From NCBI GenBank assembly GCA_002701845.1, contig NZXG01000012.1:1-60334 (forward strand): a DNA stretch of 60,334 nucleotides, read 5' to 3'. Shown piece after piece: positions 1-9,565 of the stretch. Below the pieces are notes generated by a model that ran no database searches, was not told where the DNA came from, and was given only the letters and a program-made list of their open reading frames with translations. This DNA comes from Pseudomonadales bacterium. GTDB lineage: Bacteria; Pseudomonadota; Gammaproteobacteria; Pseudomonadales; Ketobacteraceae. How positions within the stretch are numbered: position 1 is the stretch's first letter; every line of letters begins with the position of its first letter. The position numbers and the translations under genes were made by a program.

Positions 1-127
1 CGCATATGAATATGCTCCAAAGAAAGCCGAGCCGAGTAAGAAAGTATTTTGAACATGACAAAATCAAATATGCCGCTTAGCAGATATATTTAAAAGCCGG
101 GTTAATAGAATTAGGAAGTAGAGCCCG

Positions 128-751
128 ATGGACAAATCAATCCGCTACTGGAACCGTATTGCCGAGCGCTACGCCCGGCAGCCCATTGCCAATGAGGCGG
201 AGTATCAAAAGAAACTGGAAGTGACCCGGGGCTACCTGAAACCGGAGATGCGAGTGCTGGAGTTTGGCTGCGGCACCGGCAGTACCGCGCTGTTGCACGC
301 GCCCCTGGTGCGGGAGTATATCGCCATTGATCTGGCGCCCAATATGATCGCCATTGCCGAGCGTAAACGGGCGGAGTCCGGGCTGGACAATCTCCAGTTT
401 CAGGTGGCGGCACTGGAGGATTTTGCCGGGCAAACGGAATCTTTTGATGCCGTGCTGGGGCTGAATATTCTGCATTTAGTGGAGGACCGGGATCAGGCCA
501 TAGCCCTGGTATCCCAGTTGCTGAAACCGGGCGGGGTATTCGTCAGCAGTACCGCCTGTTTGAAACAGGGGTTGAACCCCTTTCGGTTTATTGCGCCGTT
601 TACGCAGTGGTTTAACCTGCCCCTGGTTAAGGCCTTTAGCCGGGCTGATCTGGAACATGGCCTCACTGGCGCCGGGTTGCGGATTGATTACCAATGGGTA
701 CCGGAAGGTAATAAGTTGGTGTACTTTCTGGTGGCTGTGAAAGGTGAATAG
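128..751 (+). CDS. class I SAM-dependent methyltransferase
   Basis: A 207-residue soluble protein of the Rossmann-fold methyltransferase superfamily. The SAM-binding motif I EFGCGTGST lies at about residues 45-53, an acidic residue follows at the end of the next strand (IAIDLAPNM), and the post-motif region LKPGGVFVSST is typical of class I enzymes. The substrate cannot be told from sequence; the size and the FVSSTACLKQ segment resemble small-molecule methyltransferases of the UbiE/Methyltransf_11 group. The start ATG has an AGGAAG-like ribosome site about ten bases upstream. It precedes the VOC gene on the same strand with a 60-base gap and may share its transcript. Methyltransferase fold is clear; role unknown. 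Confidence 0.88.
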   Translation: MDKSIRYWNRIAERYARQPIANEAEYQKKLEVTRGYLKPEMRVLEFGCGTGSTALLHAPLVREYIAIDLAPNMIAIAERKRAESGLDNLQFQVAALEDFAGQTESFDAVLGLNILHLVEDRDQAIALVSQLLKPGGVFVSSTACLKQGLNPFRFIAPFTQWFNLPLVKAFSRADLEHGLTGAGLRIDYQWVPEGNKLVYFLVAVKGE

Positions 752-811
752 TTTGCTGATAGCCTTTTTATGTTGAACTGAGTCAACACAACCTATAGGG
801 AAACACTTGCC

Positions 812-1225
812 ATGCACTGTCAAGCGATCACCCCGGTTCTAAACATATCGGATATGGAACAGAGTTTTCAGTGGTTTGCGCAATTGGGCTGGAACAAGTC
901 CTGGGACTGGGGTGATCCGCCCTCCTTTGGCTGTGTCGGCTCTGGCGAATGCGAGATATTTTTGTGTCTGAACGGCCAGGGCGGCCGTGGCAGGGGTGTC
1001 AATACCGGAACCTTTCATGGGCAGGATGGGGAGACTGCGGATAAAGGGGTTTGGCTGACGCTTTGGGTTGAGGATGTGGATCAGGTATATCAAAGCTGCA
1101 GGGATAAAAGCATTGAGGTCATGCTCGAGCCCGAGGACATGCCCTGGGGCGTGCGCGAATTGCATGTGCGGCATCCCGATGGCCATGTGTTTCGAATCAG
1201 CCAGGGCCTGGACTCAATGTGCTAG
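812..1225 (+). CDS. VOC (glyoxalase/bleomycin-resistance-like) protein
   Basis: A 137-residue single-domain protein of the vicinal oxygen chelate superfamily. It opens with ITPVLNISDMEQSFQWF, the usual first beta-alpha unit, and ends with the typical pattern WGVRELHVRHPDGHVFRIS, in which the glutamate and histidine strand supplies metal or ligand contacts. The length fits the small bleomycin-resistance-like members, which bind drugs or act as dioxygenases or isomerases; no specific activity can be assigned. The stop overlaps the end of the convergent NERD-helicase gene by four bases. An AGGGA ribosome site lies upstream of the ATG. Confidence 0.85.
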   Translation: MHCQAITPVLNISDMEQSFQWFAQLGWNKSWDWGDPPSFGCVGSGECEIFLCLNGQGGRGRGVNTGTFHGQDGETADKGVWLTLWVEDVDQVYQSCRDKSIEVMLEPEDMPWGVRELHVRHPDGHVFRISQGLDSMC

Positions 1226-3099
1226 CCGGCGCTGACAACGGGCAATCGATCCTGCACCGCGCTGAGCTGTGCGGAAAAATAGCCCGGGCAGGCCGTGGTG
1301 ATCAGCAGGTTTTGCATGGCGCGGGTCATGGCGATGTACAGCAGTCGGACCTCGGTGGCCATGTCATCCTGATTGCAGCCCTCGCCTACGCCGGCGATGA
1401 TGACACGATCAAACTCCAGGCCTTTGCTGCTGTGCATGGTCAGCAAGGATACCCGTTCCGCCAGGGGGTCGTATTGGGCCTTGCTGGCTCTGTCGTGGGT
1501 CAGCAGGTAGGGGATGCCGGCTTGGCCCAGGGCTTTGGCGATGCGGGTGCCGACTTTTGTGGTTCGATACACAATGGCGATGTCCTGCAGGTTGGCTCCT
1601 GCTTTGTGCCATTTTTGGATGCAGCGGGCGATGAATCCGGCTTCGTCTTCAGCGGTTTTGAATTCCCTGACAATGGGATTGGCGCCATTAATGCCCCCGC
1701 TCTCGGGCTTGATCAGGGGCAGGTGGTCGTCGTCAGTGTCCTGTTCCTGTAGATACTGTTGGGCAAAATCATAGGCAAAGCGCAGGATCTGTCGGGTATT
1801 GCGATAATTCAGCTTCAGTACCGTGGTGCGGCCCCGGGCCTGAATGCCCACGCTGCTGAGGCTGAAGCCCAGACCCTTGCGGCGGTAGATGGATTGCGCG
1901 TCGTCGTAAAGCAGTAACAGGGCGTTGGTCTCCGGATCCACCATGCCGGTGATCAGTTTGAGCCAGTCCGCTTCAAAATCATGGGCTTCATCAATCAGCA
2001 CCGCGTCGTATTGCGCCCTTGGGATCAACCCTTTCTCCACGCCGTTGATCACACCCGTCACCTGCTTTTCCCAGATCGGCGCATTACCTGCCGGCAGCGG
2101 TGCCTGATAGCTTTTCAGTTGGGTGGCGCACCAGTCGTGAAAATGGTACACCTGCACTTTATGTTCCACGTCATTAGCCCGCGCGTAGCTGCGCAGTTTG
2201 GCCGCCAGGGTGACGTTGAAACACAGCACTAATATGGGTTTGTGCAGCAGCCGGGCCAGATGCAGGCAGCGATAGCCCAGTATCATGGTTTTGCCGGAAC
2301 CCGCGACCCCGTGAATAATGCGGTGACCTTCGCCCAGGCTGCGGGCCAATTGTTCCTGTTGATAATCCATGACCCGAATAATATCGGGTATTTCCAGCTC
2401 GGCCTGGTCGCCGGATGCTGCGGCATTCGCGTCCAGGGGGTTGCCGCCAAACAGATCACTCTGATTAGGGTTCACCCTGACTTCGGGCCATAGGTGCCAG
2501 CGAATGCGGTCGATCTGGGGCTGGCTCAGCTTGTGGCCAAACTGATAGTTGAACATGTTCCAGAGTCCGGTCTGGAAATCCTCCGCATCCACCGAGGGCA
2601 GCAGGTCGTCTTTACACAGGATCAAGCGGGGATCAATCACCTGATGGATGCCCATGGATTCAAGCTGGGCCCGGGTAATGCGGGTGAACACCACGCCGTA
2701 ACCCCAGGGGAACGCCAGGTTGCCCTGGTGCCGCCCGGAGTGGCACACCAGTTGGGGGTCCTTGCTGAGCAACGTTACGATTTGATGGGCGTACTGGCGG
2801 GCCTGTTCCAACGGATTGGCCACGGTTTTCAGACCACCGGAAGCGGTCAACAGGGTAAAACGGGTTTTGTCCCCTTCCCGGACGGTATCGGGCTTCCAGT
2901 CTTTCACTTCCAGCACCAGAATCCCCCGCCCGGGATGCAGCAGGGTAAAATCCGGATGCAGATTTTTGCCCCCAACACCCACATCGAACCAGCACAGATA
3001 GTCGTCCTCAAGCTGTTCATGCAGGCGTTGGGCAAAACGCTTCTCACCACTTTGCATATGCTTAATGGCGGTGGGAAGCGTGGGAAAGAAGATGGCCAT
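1222..3099 (-). CDS. NERD-domain superfamily I (UvrD-like) helicase
   Basis: A 625-residue protein with an N-terminal NERD nuclease-related domain (about residues 15-110, with HPDFTLLHPGRGILVLEVKDW as the putative D...ExK active strand; only part is quoted elsewhere) followed by a superfamily I helicase. Walker A is GVAGSGKT, Walker B is LIDEAHD, and later helicase motifs LNYRNTRQI, TMHSSKGLEFD and LLYIAMTRA are all present. NERD-helicases are thought to act in DNA repair or defence against foreign DNA, but most are uncharacterised. It stands alone here with no recognisable defence partner gene next to it. All catalytic motifs look intact. Domain assignment is firm; biological role is not. 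Confidence 0.9.
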   Translation of the reverse strand: MAIFFPTLPTAIKHMQSGEKRFAQRLHEQLEDDYLCWFDVGVGGKNLHPDFTLLHPGRGILVLEVKDWKPDTVREGDKTRFTLLTASGGLKTVANPLEQARQYAHQIVTLLSKDPQLVCHSGRHQGNLAFPWGYGVVFTRITRAQLESMGIHQVIDPRLILCKDDLLPSVDAEDFQTGLWNMFNYQFGHKLSQPQIDRIRWHLWPEVRVNPNQSDLFGGNPLDANAAASGDQAELEIPDIIRVMDYQQEQLARSLGEGHRIIHGVAGSGKTMILGYRCLHLARLLHKPILVLCFNVTLAAKLRSYARANDVEHKVQVYHFHDWCATQLKSYQAPLPAGNAPIWEKQVTGVINGVEKGLIPRAQYDAVLIDEAHDFEADWLKLITGMVDPETNALLLLYDDAQSIYRRKGLGFSLSSVGIQARGRTTVLKLNYRNTRQILRFAYDFAQQYLQEQDTDDDHLPLIKPESGGINGANPIVREFKTAEDEAGFIARCIQKWHKAGANLQDIAIVYRTTKVGTRIAKALGQAGIPYLLTHDRASKAQYDPLAERVSLLTMHSSKGLEFDRVIIAGVGEGCNQDDMATEVRLLYIAMTRAMQNLLITTACPGYFSAQLSAVQDRLPVVSAG

Positions 3100-3204
3100 T
3101 TCAATTCACGCAAATTCTGGAAGCTGTTGCCTGAATTTGAGTATAGGCAGTGCTGGCGGCCAGTTCCAGGGGCGCCTGGAAGTGGTATTGACCGGTCACG
3201 GCTT

Positions 3205-4179
3205 TCAGCTCTGTGTGGCGGACCCTACCAGCCAGACGTTATAGGCGCCATAGGCCAGCAACAGTATCACCGCCTCCGCCCGGTTGATTCTGCCGGGGCC
3301 ACGAAAGCCATAGGCCATCACGAACAGAGCCACGGTGAGGGCCATCATCACTAACCAGTCCCGATTGAGGATCTCAGGCGACAGAGCGTTGATGGGGTGA
3401 ATGACGCCTGCGATACCCACCACCGCCAGCAGGTTAAACATATTGGAGCCCACCACGTTGCCGATGGCGATATCATGTTCCCCTTTACGCGCGGCCATGA
3501 TGGAGGCCGCCAGTTCCGGTAGGGAAGTGCCCAGGGCCACGATGGTGAGGCCAATAATCAGATCACTGACCCCCAGGCTCTGGGCGATGGTAACGGCACC
3601 CCATACCAGAATGCGGGAGCTGATCATCAGAATCACCAGCCCCAGAATCAGCCAGAAAACGGCTTTGCCCAAAGGCATACTATGGGCGGAAAGCTCCTGT
3701 TCCGCCTCTTGAGCCAGGGTGTCGCCGCGCTGTTGCAGACCAGTGAAGACGGACCAGCCAATGAGGCCGAAAAACCCCACCAAAAGCGCTATGGCTTCCG
3801 GTTGGGTGAGGCTGCCATCCCAGAACAGGGCGCCGGTTGCCAGGCCGATCACGAGCAGTAGGGGTAACTCTTTTCGCACGATGGAGGAATGTACGGTGAT
3901 GGGGGCAATCAACGCGGTGACGCCGAGAATCACCGCAACGTTGACGATATTGGAACCTACCGCATTGCCCAGGGCCAGCTCGGGATTAGCGTCCAGTGCC
4001 GCAATGGCGGACACCACCATCTCTGGTGCGGAGGTGCCAAAGCCCACGATAATCATGCCGATCAGCAACGGTGGCATGCCCGCATGATTGGCGGTGGCGG
4101 CAGCGCCTTCGATGAAGCGGTCGGCGCTCCACACCAGCAAACCAAGGCCGGCTACGATGGCCAGTGATGCCCAAAGCAT
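3205..4179 (-). CDS. calcium/sodium antiporter, CaCA family (YrbG-like)
   Basis: A 324-residue inner-membrane protein with about ten hydrophobic helices and the two inverted alpha-repeats of Ca2+/cation exchangers: GFGTSAPEMVVS near residue 47 and ALGTSLPELAASI near residue 215, each followed by a GN.VGSN motif (ALGNAVGSNIVN and AIGNVVGSNMFN). These acidic and asparagine residues coordinate the transported ions in the family. It matches the length of E. coli YrbG. The ATG start leads straight into the first helix. The gene is on the same strand as the helicase, 105 bases upstream of it, but probably has its own promoter. Confidence 0.92.
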   Translation of the reverse strand: MLWASLAIVAGLGLLVWSADRFIEGAAATANHAGMPPLLIGMIIVGFGTSAPEMVVSAIAALDANPELALGNAVGSNIVNVAVILGVTALIAPITVHSSIVRKELPLLLVIGLATGALFWDGSLTQPEAIALLVGFFGLIGWSVFTGLQQRGDTLAQEAEQELSAHSMPLGKAVFWLILGLVILMISSRILVWGAVTIAQSLGVSDLIIGLTIVALGTSLPELAASIMAARKGEHDIAIGNVVGSNMFNLLAVVGIAGVIHPINALSPEILNRDWLVMMALTVALFVMAYGFRGPGRINRAEAVILLLAYGAYNVWLVGSATQS

Positions 4180-4273
4180 AGTAATAACGGCTCCGTTTCA
4201 GTGTCCGATTGGTGGTCGGTTCTGGAGCCCGATTATTCTAGCCAATGGCCCTTGGATGCAAGTGCTAACCATG

Positions 4274-4293
4274 GGGGCGAGCCATATCGCCCC
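4274..4293 (-). terminator. weak hairpin after the alpha/beta hydrolase gene
   Basis: A perfect 7-bp inverted repeat, GGGGCGA with TCGCCCC, separated by six bases, lies 18 bases past the stop of the minus-strand hydrolase gene. There is no U-tract, so it may only mark the transcript end or stabilise it. Confidence 0.35.
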
Positions 4294-4311
4294 GGTATTG
4301 CCAATATAAAA

Positions 4312-5769
4312 TCAGGGGATTTGCGCGGCTTCGGCTTCCGCCACCGCTTCAGCATAATCCGCCGGCAGCAAAAACCCGGCTTCCAAAGCGGCGTCCGCCG
4401 CTTCGGTGAATTTATTCACGTAATCTTCATGGGTGGGGTAAAGTTCTTTCAACTTTGCTTCACTGAAAGGCACCGTGTTGCCCAGGAACGGACAGGCAAA
4501 GGAGTTCACCAGGAAATTACCGGGCCCAAACAGTGAGGCATAGTTGGCGTAATTATGGGTGGCGGTAGGTACCTCCAGATGGGGCAGCCGAATGCCGCCC
4601 CGGGCATTGCCGTGCTCATCGCGCTCCACCTGCCAGTTAACGTAGGGAATCTCCGGCGCCTGCGGCGGTGCGACGCCGCTGGTGATCCAGTGCGACATAT
4701 GGGAGAGCGCGGCATTCACGGCGTAGTGCTGGGGGATTTTATTCAGGGAGTTTTTACAGCCCAGCTGGACATTGCTAAAGATGGGAATGTCCCGCTGATA
4801 TTGCGGCAACAGAAAGCTGACACCATAGTCGTCGTAGTGGGAGGCGCCGGGCAGTTCCCAGGTGCGCAGATACTCGTTGTCTTCCTGCCGCACCAGCCGG
4901 AACAGGAACATAAAAATATCCTGTTCGGTGGCGAACTGCAGCACTTTCACCGTGTTATCCGGGCGGATGTAGGCGCGGCTGGGTGACGTCAGGCTGATAC
5001 CTGCTTTGAGGGGTGCCGCCAAGGCAAAACGTGAATACAGCAGGATGCTGTCATATGACTGCCGGGCCTGCTCCTGAAACGCATTGACATAGGTGCTCAA
5101 GCGGATAGCGGACTGGGATTCCCCCACCCCCATTACTCCCTTCACGTCCAGCCCATTCAGAATAACATCGGCTTTATGGTGAACCGCCTGAGCCGCCTGG
5201 GAAAAAATATCGTAGGCAAGCCCGTCATTGATCAAATCCATGTCTCCGTAACGGGCGGAATCCCAGACCTTGAGTGCAATCACGCCCACCGCCTGAGAGG
5301 TGACCCCCACGTAGGCGTAACCTTCCCGCAGTAATTCATCGTGGGATTGGGCCCAGATGACGTCCACATCCATAAACGCAGTATTGTTAAACCACTCCAC
5401 CACGACGATCCCGTTAAAGTCCTCCGGATTCTCCGGGCGTCGTACCAGTAGTCGGGTGGCATAGGGCTTGTCGGCCTCTTCAATCCTGGTATTCCAGATG
5501 CCATCACTGCGCCAGACCCCGTCTTTCTCATAATAGTTGGCAGTGCCGGACATGCGGAACTCCTGCTCCACATACCCATAGTCGGCAAGATCCAGAATAG
5601 ATGAGATAAACGGCCGCTGTTTATTGCCGGCGTCGGCGGGAATGGGTGTGATCTCCGGGATCGGAACTACCGTTTCAGCACTTAGGTGACTGGCCCACAG
5701 TAATACCACAGCGGCAATCAGCCAGACACTCCGGCTGACCGCTGCCTGCAAACGGATAAATGAGCGCAT
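4312..5769 (-). CDS. secreted alpha/beta-hydrolase domain protein
   Basis: A 485-residue exported protein. The N-terminus has a basic start, a hydrophobic stretch (VWLIAAVVLLWASHLSA) and a probable signal peptidase site after SAE. The body resembles the large alpha/beta-hydrolase domain family (PF20091-like) with VVVEWFNNT, the nucleophile elbow GVGESQSAI around residue 217 and a late HYDDYG/HMSHW region that could hold the catalytic histidine. The elbow is GESQS rather than the classical GxSxG ending in glycine, as is common in this family. Substrate unknown. The next gene on this strand is Tat-exported PhoD, but the 240-base gap and a strong hairpin suggest separate transcripts. Confidence 0.78.
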   Translation of the reverse strand: MRSFIRLQAAVSRSVWLIAAVVLLWASHLSAETVVPIPEITPIPADAGNKQRPFISSILDLADYGYVEQEFRMSGTANYYEKDGVWRSDGIWNTRIEEADKPYATRLLVRRPENPEDFNGIVVVEWFNNTAFMDVDVIWAQSHDELLREGYAYVGVTSQAVGVIALKVWDSARYGDMDLINDGLAYDIFSQAAQAVHHKADVILNGLDVKGVMGVGESQSAIRLSTYVNAFQEQARQSYDSILLYSRFALAAPLKAGISLTSPSRAYIRPDNTVKVLQFATEQDIFMFLFRLVRQEDNEYLRTWELPGASHYDDYGVSFLLPQYQRDIPIFSNVQLGCKNSLNKIPQHYAVNAALSHMSHWITSGVAPPQAPEIPYVNWQVERDEHGNARGGIRLPHLEVPTATHNYANYASLFGPGNFLVNSFACPFLGNTVPFSEAKLKELYPTHEDYVNKFTEAADAALEAGFLLPADYAEAVAEAEAAQIP

Positions 5770-5962
5770 AGATAATCCCTCGTTATTCTTGTTATGTATT
5801 TTTGTTTTGACTTAATGCAGTTGGCTCAAGGCGCTGGAAAACAACAGGTTGTCTGCAGTAGCGTTCAACATGCTGAATGATGCTGGCTTCCGGCCGGTAT
5901 CGTCGTTGATATTGTTAAACGAGTAATAAGGGAGTCGCAACCTTAAGTTGCTTGTGGCTACG

Positions 5963-5994
5963 CAACAGCAACCGGAATCTTCCGGTTGCTGTTG
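5963..5994. terminator. 15-bp perfect stem-loop downstream of phoD
   Basis: CAACAGCAACCGGAA pairs exactly with TTCCGGTTGCTGTTG across a two-base loop. It sits 17 bases after the stop of the minus-strand PhoD gene. No run of T follows on either strand, so it is a terminator-like or transcript-protecting hairpin rather than a classical intrinsic terminator. Confidence 0.55.
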
Positions 5995-6011
5995 GCGCTA
6001 GGCCGACGCTT

Positions 6012-7694
6012 TCAGGCATCCAGAATGATTCGGTTGCCGGCACCCGGCAACACTTTAATGTCTTTGGCGTAATCCTCCAGTAGCTGGTAAGTCTCGGATT
6101 TTACGGTGTTCACGAAACGGTATTCGCCCCGGCATTCGGTGGCACTGAAGCGTGCCACCAGATAACCCCGATGCTGCAGATTGGCGTAATGCAGGGGTTC
6201 AATAATCTGGGTAACACCAGCGGAGAGCGCGTCCGGATCTTCCGCCGGGAAAAAGGCTTCCAGCCCGGGAGAGGACACGCTGCTGGTGGCCAGTTCCACG
6301 CCCACATCCACCCCCTGCACGGTTTGCAGATTGTTGGCCCAGGCGTTGTGAGTGTCCCCCGCGAGTACCACCAGGTTTTTATCCAAACTGAGAGCGGTTT
6401 CCAGGACAATTTCCCGTTCCACAAAATAGCCGTCCCAGGCATCCAGGTTATAGGGAATAAAAGGGGCCTGCAAAATGGCAAGCTGTTCCGGGCTGAGGGC
6501 ACCAGGGTTGGTTTGCGCCAGGTAGGCCAGTTGCTGGTAGTCGCTGAAGCTGATTTGCTGAGTGGCCACAGGCGCCGGCAGGTTCATGCGTCCCATCAGC
6601 ACCTGTTGACCCAGCACCTGCCAGGTGGCCTGTGATTGCGCCATGCGTTGCTGTAACCACTGGCGCTGTTCCAATCCCAGCAGGGTACGCTCTGGATTGG
6701 TGAGATCCGCCTGAAAGGCGGCGGCATCGAAGCCTCCGCTGCTGGTGAAGTAGTTGGCATAATTCAATTGCTGGTCGCGACCGATGAGGCGGGTGTCCAG
6801 CATGTAGAGATCCAGCAGCTCACCGATGCTGAACTGGCGATAGATGGAAAGACGGTCGCCGTCCTCAGGTTCGCGCACCGGAATCCATTCGTAGTATGCC
6901 TGCAGTGCCTGAGCCCGGCGCGCAAAGAAATCCCCTTCGCCGGGGTTATGATTTTCCGCCCCTTCGCGCCAGGTATCATTGGTAACCTCATGATCGTCCC
7001 AGACACAGATAAAGCTGTGTCGGCCATGGGCAGCCTGCAGTTGCGGATCGCTGCGATATTGGGCGTAGCGGGTGCGGTAGTCGCTCAGAGTGAGCAATTC
7101 GGTGGCGGGCTGGGAAACCCGATCCAGGGCGGTGGCGTCTTCCGAGGCATAACCGTCGGCACCGTATTCGTAGATATAATCCCCCAGGTGCAGCACCGCG
7201 TGGAGGTCGTCCCGGGCGGCGATTTCTCCATAGACGTGAAAGTACCCGGCGGGGTAATTGGAACAGGACACCACCGCCATGTTGAATTCACTCACCGGCC
7301 CCACCGGCAACGTGCGCATGCGACCCACCGGGGAACGGTGATTCTGTGAATAGAAGCAGTAGTAGTACGTCTGACCCGGGTGCAGGCCGGTCACATCCAG
7401 CTTGATGGTATAGTCCCGACTGGCGTCGGTGGTGGCCATGCCGGAGCCCACCACCTGTTGACACTGGGCATCCGTGGCCACCAGCCACAGGATCTTGTGC
7501 TGGCCGTTGAAGGCCTGGTATGGCGTGATCCGGGTCCAGATTACCACCCGGTCAGACAGTGGGTCGCCACTGGCCACACCGTGATTGAAGCGGGCCCTTG
7601 AGCAGCCGGTAAGTAGCCCGGCCGAGGCCAGTGCCGTGGTGCCAATGGCAACGGTTTTGATAAACCGGCGCCGGGTGATCGGTGTCATTTGCAT
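6012..7694 (-). CDS. phoD: PhoD-family alkaline phosphatase, Tat-exported lipoprotein
   Basis: A 560-residue secreted phosphoesterase that releases phosphate from organic esters outside the cytoplasm. The N-terminus carries a twin-arginine motif TRRRFIK (residues 7-13), a hydrophobic core and a lipobox LTGC with Cys31, so it is probably a Tat-exported lipoprotein. PhoD-like metal-binding signatures follow: FNHGVASGDPLSDRVVIWTR at the start of the mature protein, LHLGDYIYEYG, CVWDDHEVTND and VVLAGDTHNAW. PhoD enzymes bind Ca2+ and Fe3+. It is followed by a strong hairpin and preceded by opgD, also Tat-dependent. I saw no convincing Pho box upstream. Two starts six bases apart (MQM, MTP) are possible. 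Confidence 0.92.
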   Translation of the reverse strand: MQMTPITRRRFIKTVAIGTTALASAGLLTGCSRARFNHGVASGDPLSDRVVIWTRITPYQAFNGQHKILWLVATDAQCQQVVGSGMATTDASRDYTIKLDVTGLHPGQTYYYCFYSQNHRSPVGRMRTLPVGPVSEFNMAVVSCSNYPAGYFHVYGEIAARDDLHAVLHLGDYIYEYGADGYASEDATALDRVSQPATELLTLSDYRTRYAQYRSDPQLQAAHGRHSFICVWDDHEVTNDTWREGAENHNPGEGDFFARRAQALQAYYEWIPVREPEDGDRLSIYRQFSIGELLDLYMLDTRLIGRDQQLNYANYFTSSGGFDAAAFQADLTNPERTLLGLEQRQWLQQRMAQSQATWQVLGQQVLMGRMNLPAPVATQQISFSDYQQLAYLAQTNPGALSPEQLAILQAPFIPYNLDAWDGYFVEREIVLETALSLDKNLVVLAGDTHNAWANNLQTVQGVDVGVELATSSVSSPGLEAFFPAEDPDALSAGVTQIIEPLHYANLQHRGYLVARFSATECRGEYRFVNTVKSETYQLLEDYAKDIKVLPGAGNRIILDA

Positions 7695-7791
7695 GTGGAT
7701 TACCCCCAGTTAACCGTAAAGCCAGCTCATAATGCCCCGGTTTGGGGACAGTTTGATTACGGCGTAAACAAGCTGGGAGCGCCTTAGCGTT

Positions 7792-9381
7792 CTAGGCGTT
7801 CACGTCCTCAATGCCATAGTCGCCGGGATGGAACTGGTACAGCCAGCTTTCTGTGAGAGTCCGGTCCTGCAGTTTCAAATAGCAGCGCAACTCCACCGGC
7901 TCAATGCCATCCACGTGCAAATCAAAGGCGGCCCGCCAGCGGTCCGTGCCCACCACCTTCAGTGCATAGGGATTACGGATTTTGCCCCGGCTGGTTTCCG
8001 CTTTTACTTCCAGATCGTAACGTTGTTCCATAGTCGTTAGCGGGCCTCCCTGGAAGTCGATCACCAGTTTGCGGCCGTTTTGATCCCGCTTCCCGTGTTG
8101 GCCCGGTACGCCAGGGCGTCCGATACGGGTGGCCACCACCCTGGCAAGGTCGGCGGGGAACGGCGCGTTATCCACCCAATGCAGGCGATATTCCAGGCCC
8201 AGTTCCTCCCCTGCCCGGGGTGCGTTGTCGGGCTGCCAGAACGCCACGATGTTGTCATGGATCTCATCGTTGGTGGGCAGCTCCACCAGCTTTACCGAGC
8301 CTTTGCCCCAGTCATTAAGTGGTTCCACCCAAAGCCCCGGGCGCCGTTCGTAATAGACGCTGTCGTCCTGGTAGTGATCAAACTGACGATCCCGTTGCAA
8401 TAGGCCAAAGCCTTTGGGACCTTGATCCATAAAACTGCTGACTTTCATTTGCGCGGGATTGTTCAGCGGGCGCCAGATACGCTCCCCATTGCCACTCCAA
8501 AGGGCCAGGCCGTCATTGTCGTGCACCTCGGGCCGCCAGTCGGTTCCGGTTCGGCCATTGGTTTCGCTATACCAGTACATGCTGGTTAGCGGGGCCACGC
8601 CCAGTTGCTGAATGTGTTTGCGAAAGCAGAGCTGGCTGGTGACGTCCATGGTGACTGGGTTACCGCGATGACAGACAAAACGATAGGCCCCGGTGACGCT
8701 GGGGCTATCCAGCAACCCATAAATAATGATGCCCTCGTCCTGCAGTTGATCCAGCCAGAATGCGGTGAAGCGGGGGAACTCCTCCTGCCGGCCATTGGTG
8801 GCGGTATCGACAGCCAGGCCCCGGGCAGACAGCCCGTACTGGTTGAGCGGCCCGGCGCTGCGAAAGTAACTGGCTCCCTGGAACGCGAGCCAGTCGCCCG
8901 GGGTGCCCTGTGGATTCATCACCCGAAACCCGGCAAATCCCAGCTCCTGAGGTGGTTTGCTGATACCGCTCCCCTCGTAGTTGAACAATCCCGGGCGATA
9001 CTCGATAGCGCGGGGCTGGCCCTCCTGGATCTGATGAATTGCCACCGGTTGCCGGGCATAGCGGCCCAGATGAAACAGCTCCACCGGGTAAGCATCGCCG
9101 TTGCCGGCCCAGAGTGCATGATCACTGCGAAACTGGATCTTCTGATAGGTATCGTAATCGATTTTATCCAGCAACTCCGTATGCACTTCGGGAGTAGCCT
9201 GGTAGGGGCGTCGTGCCAGCTTGCGGGCCTTATCCAGCACAGCATCAAAACTGAAGGGCTGGGTGGCCACACCCCAGGCGGGAATTGGCACCGCGGTGAC
9301 AGCGGCAACGGCGCTTAAGCATTGCAGGAACTGGCGACGGCTAAAATCAGTGCTGGGGCCGGGTTTCTGTCTGGGCGTCAT
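7792..9381 (-). CDS. opgD: glucan biosynthesis protein D, periplasmic (OpgD/MdoD)
   Basis: A 529-residue periplasmic protein of the MdoG/OpgG-OpgD family, acting on osmoregulated periplasmic glucans. The twin-arginine signal SRRQFLQ (residues 14-20) marks it as OpgD rather than the Sec-exported OpgG. Family segments are visible: FSFDAVLDKARKLARRPY, FHLGRYARQPVAIH, GFAGFRVMNP, ASYFRSAG, YGLSARGLAVDT, APLTSMYW and RPEVHDNDGLALW. E. coli OpgD has been reported as an endo-beta-1,2-glucanase (family GH186). No opgH glucosyltransferase lies beside it, so its partner genes must be elsewhere. It is read just before phoD with a 97-base gap. Both proteins use the Tat route. Confidence 0.93.
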   Translation of the reverse strand: MTPRQKPGPSTDFSRRQFLQCLSAVAAVTAVPIPAWGVATQPFSFDAVLDKARKLARRPYQATPEVHTELLDKIDYDTYQKIQFRSDHALWAGNGDAYPVELFHLGRYARQPVAIHQIQEGQPRAIEYRPGLFNYEGSGISKPPQELGFAGFRVMNPQGTPGDWLAFQGASYFRSAGPLNQYGLSARGLAVDTATNGRQEEFPRFTAFWLDQLQDEGIIIYGLLDSPSVTGAYRFVCHRGNPVTMDVTSQLCFRKHIQQLGVAPLTSMYWYSETNGRTGTDWRPEVHDNDGLALWSGNGERIWRPLNNPAQMKVSSFMDQGPKGFGLLQRDRQFDHYQDDSVYYERRPGLWVEPLNDWGKGSVKLVELPTNDEIHDNIVAFWQPDNAPRAGEELGLEYRLHWVDNAPFPADLARVVATRIGRPGVPGQHGKRDQNGRKLVIDFQGGPLTTMEQRYDLEVKAETSRGKIRNPYALKVVGTDRWRAAFDLHVDGIEPVELRCYLKLQDRTLTESWLYQFHPGDYGIEDVNA

Positions 9382-9565
9382 CGTACAACTTCCTGATGTC
9401 AGATGAGGGTCGGTTCATTTGGAGTCCGGGAATGAGACCGGGTTCCAATCTCGTCGCAAGTAGTGGTTATAGGGAGTAGAATTGTGAACTTCGTCAAACA
9501 GCACAACCTGAACGTGGCTTTGGTGTCAAATGCCGGTTGTGGCGGTGGAAATGGAGAAGATCAAT

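Noticed and set aside
1222-3099. NERD-helicase as part of a phage-defence island
   Set aside because: Flanking genes are an antiporter and a VOC protein; no nuclease, ATPase or other defence partner is nearby.
6012-7790. Pho box upstream of phoD
   Set aside because: No two CTGTCAT-like repeats with the right spacing in the 97 bases upstream of the start.
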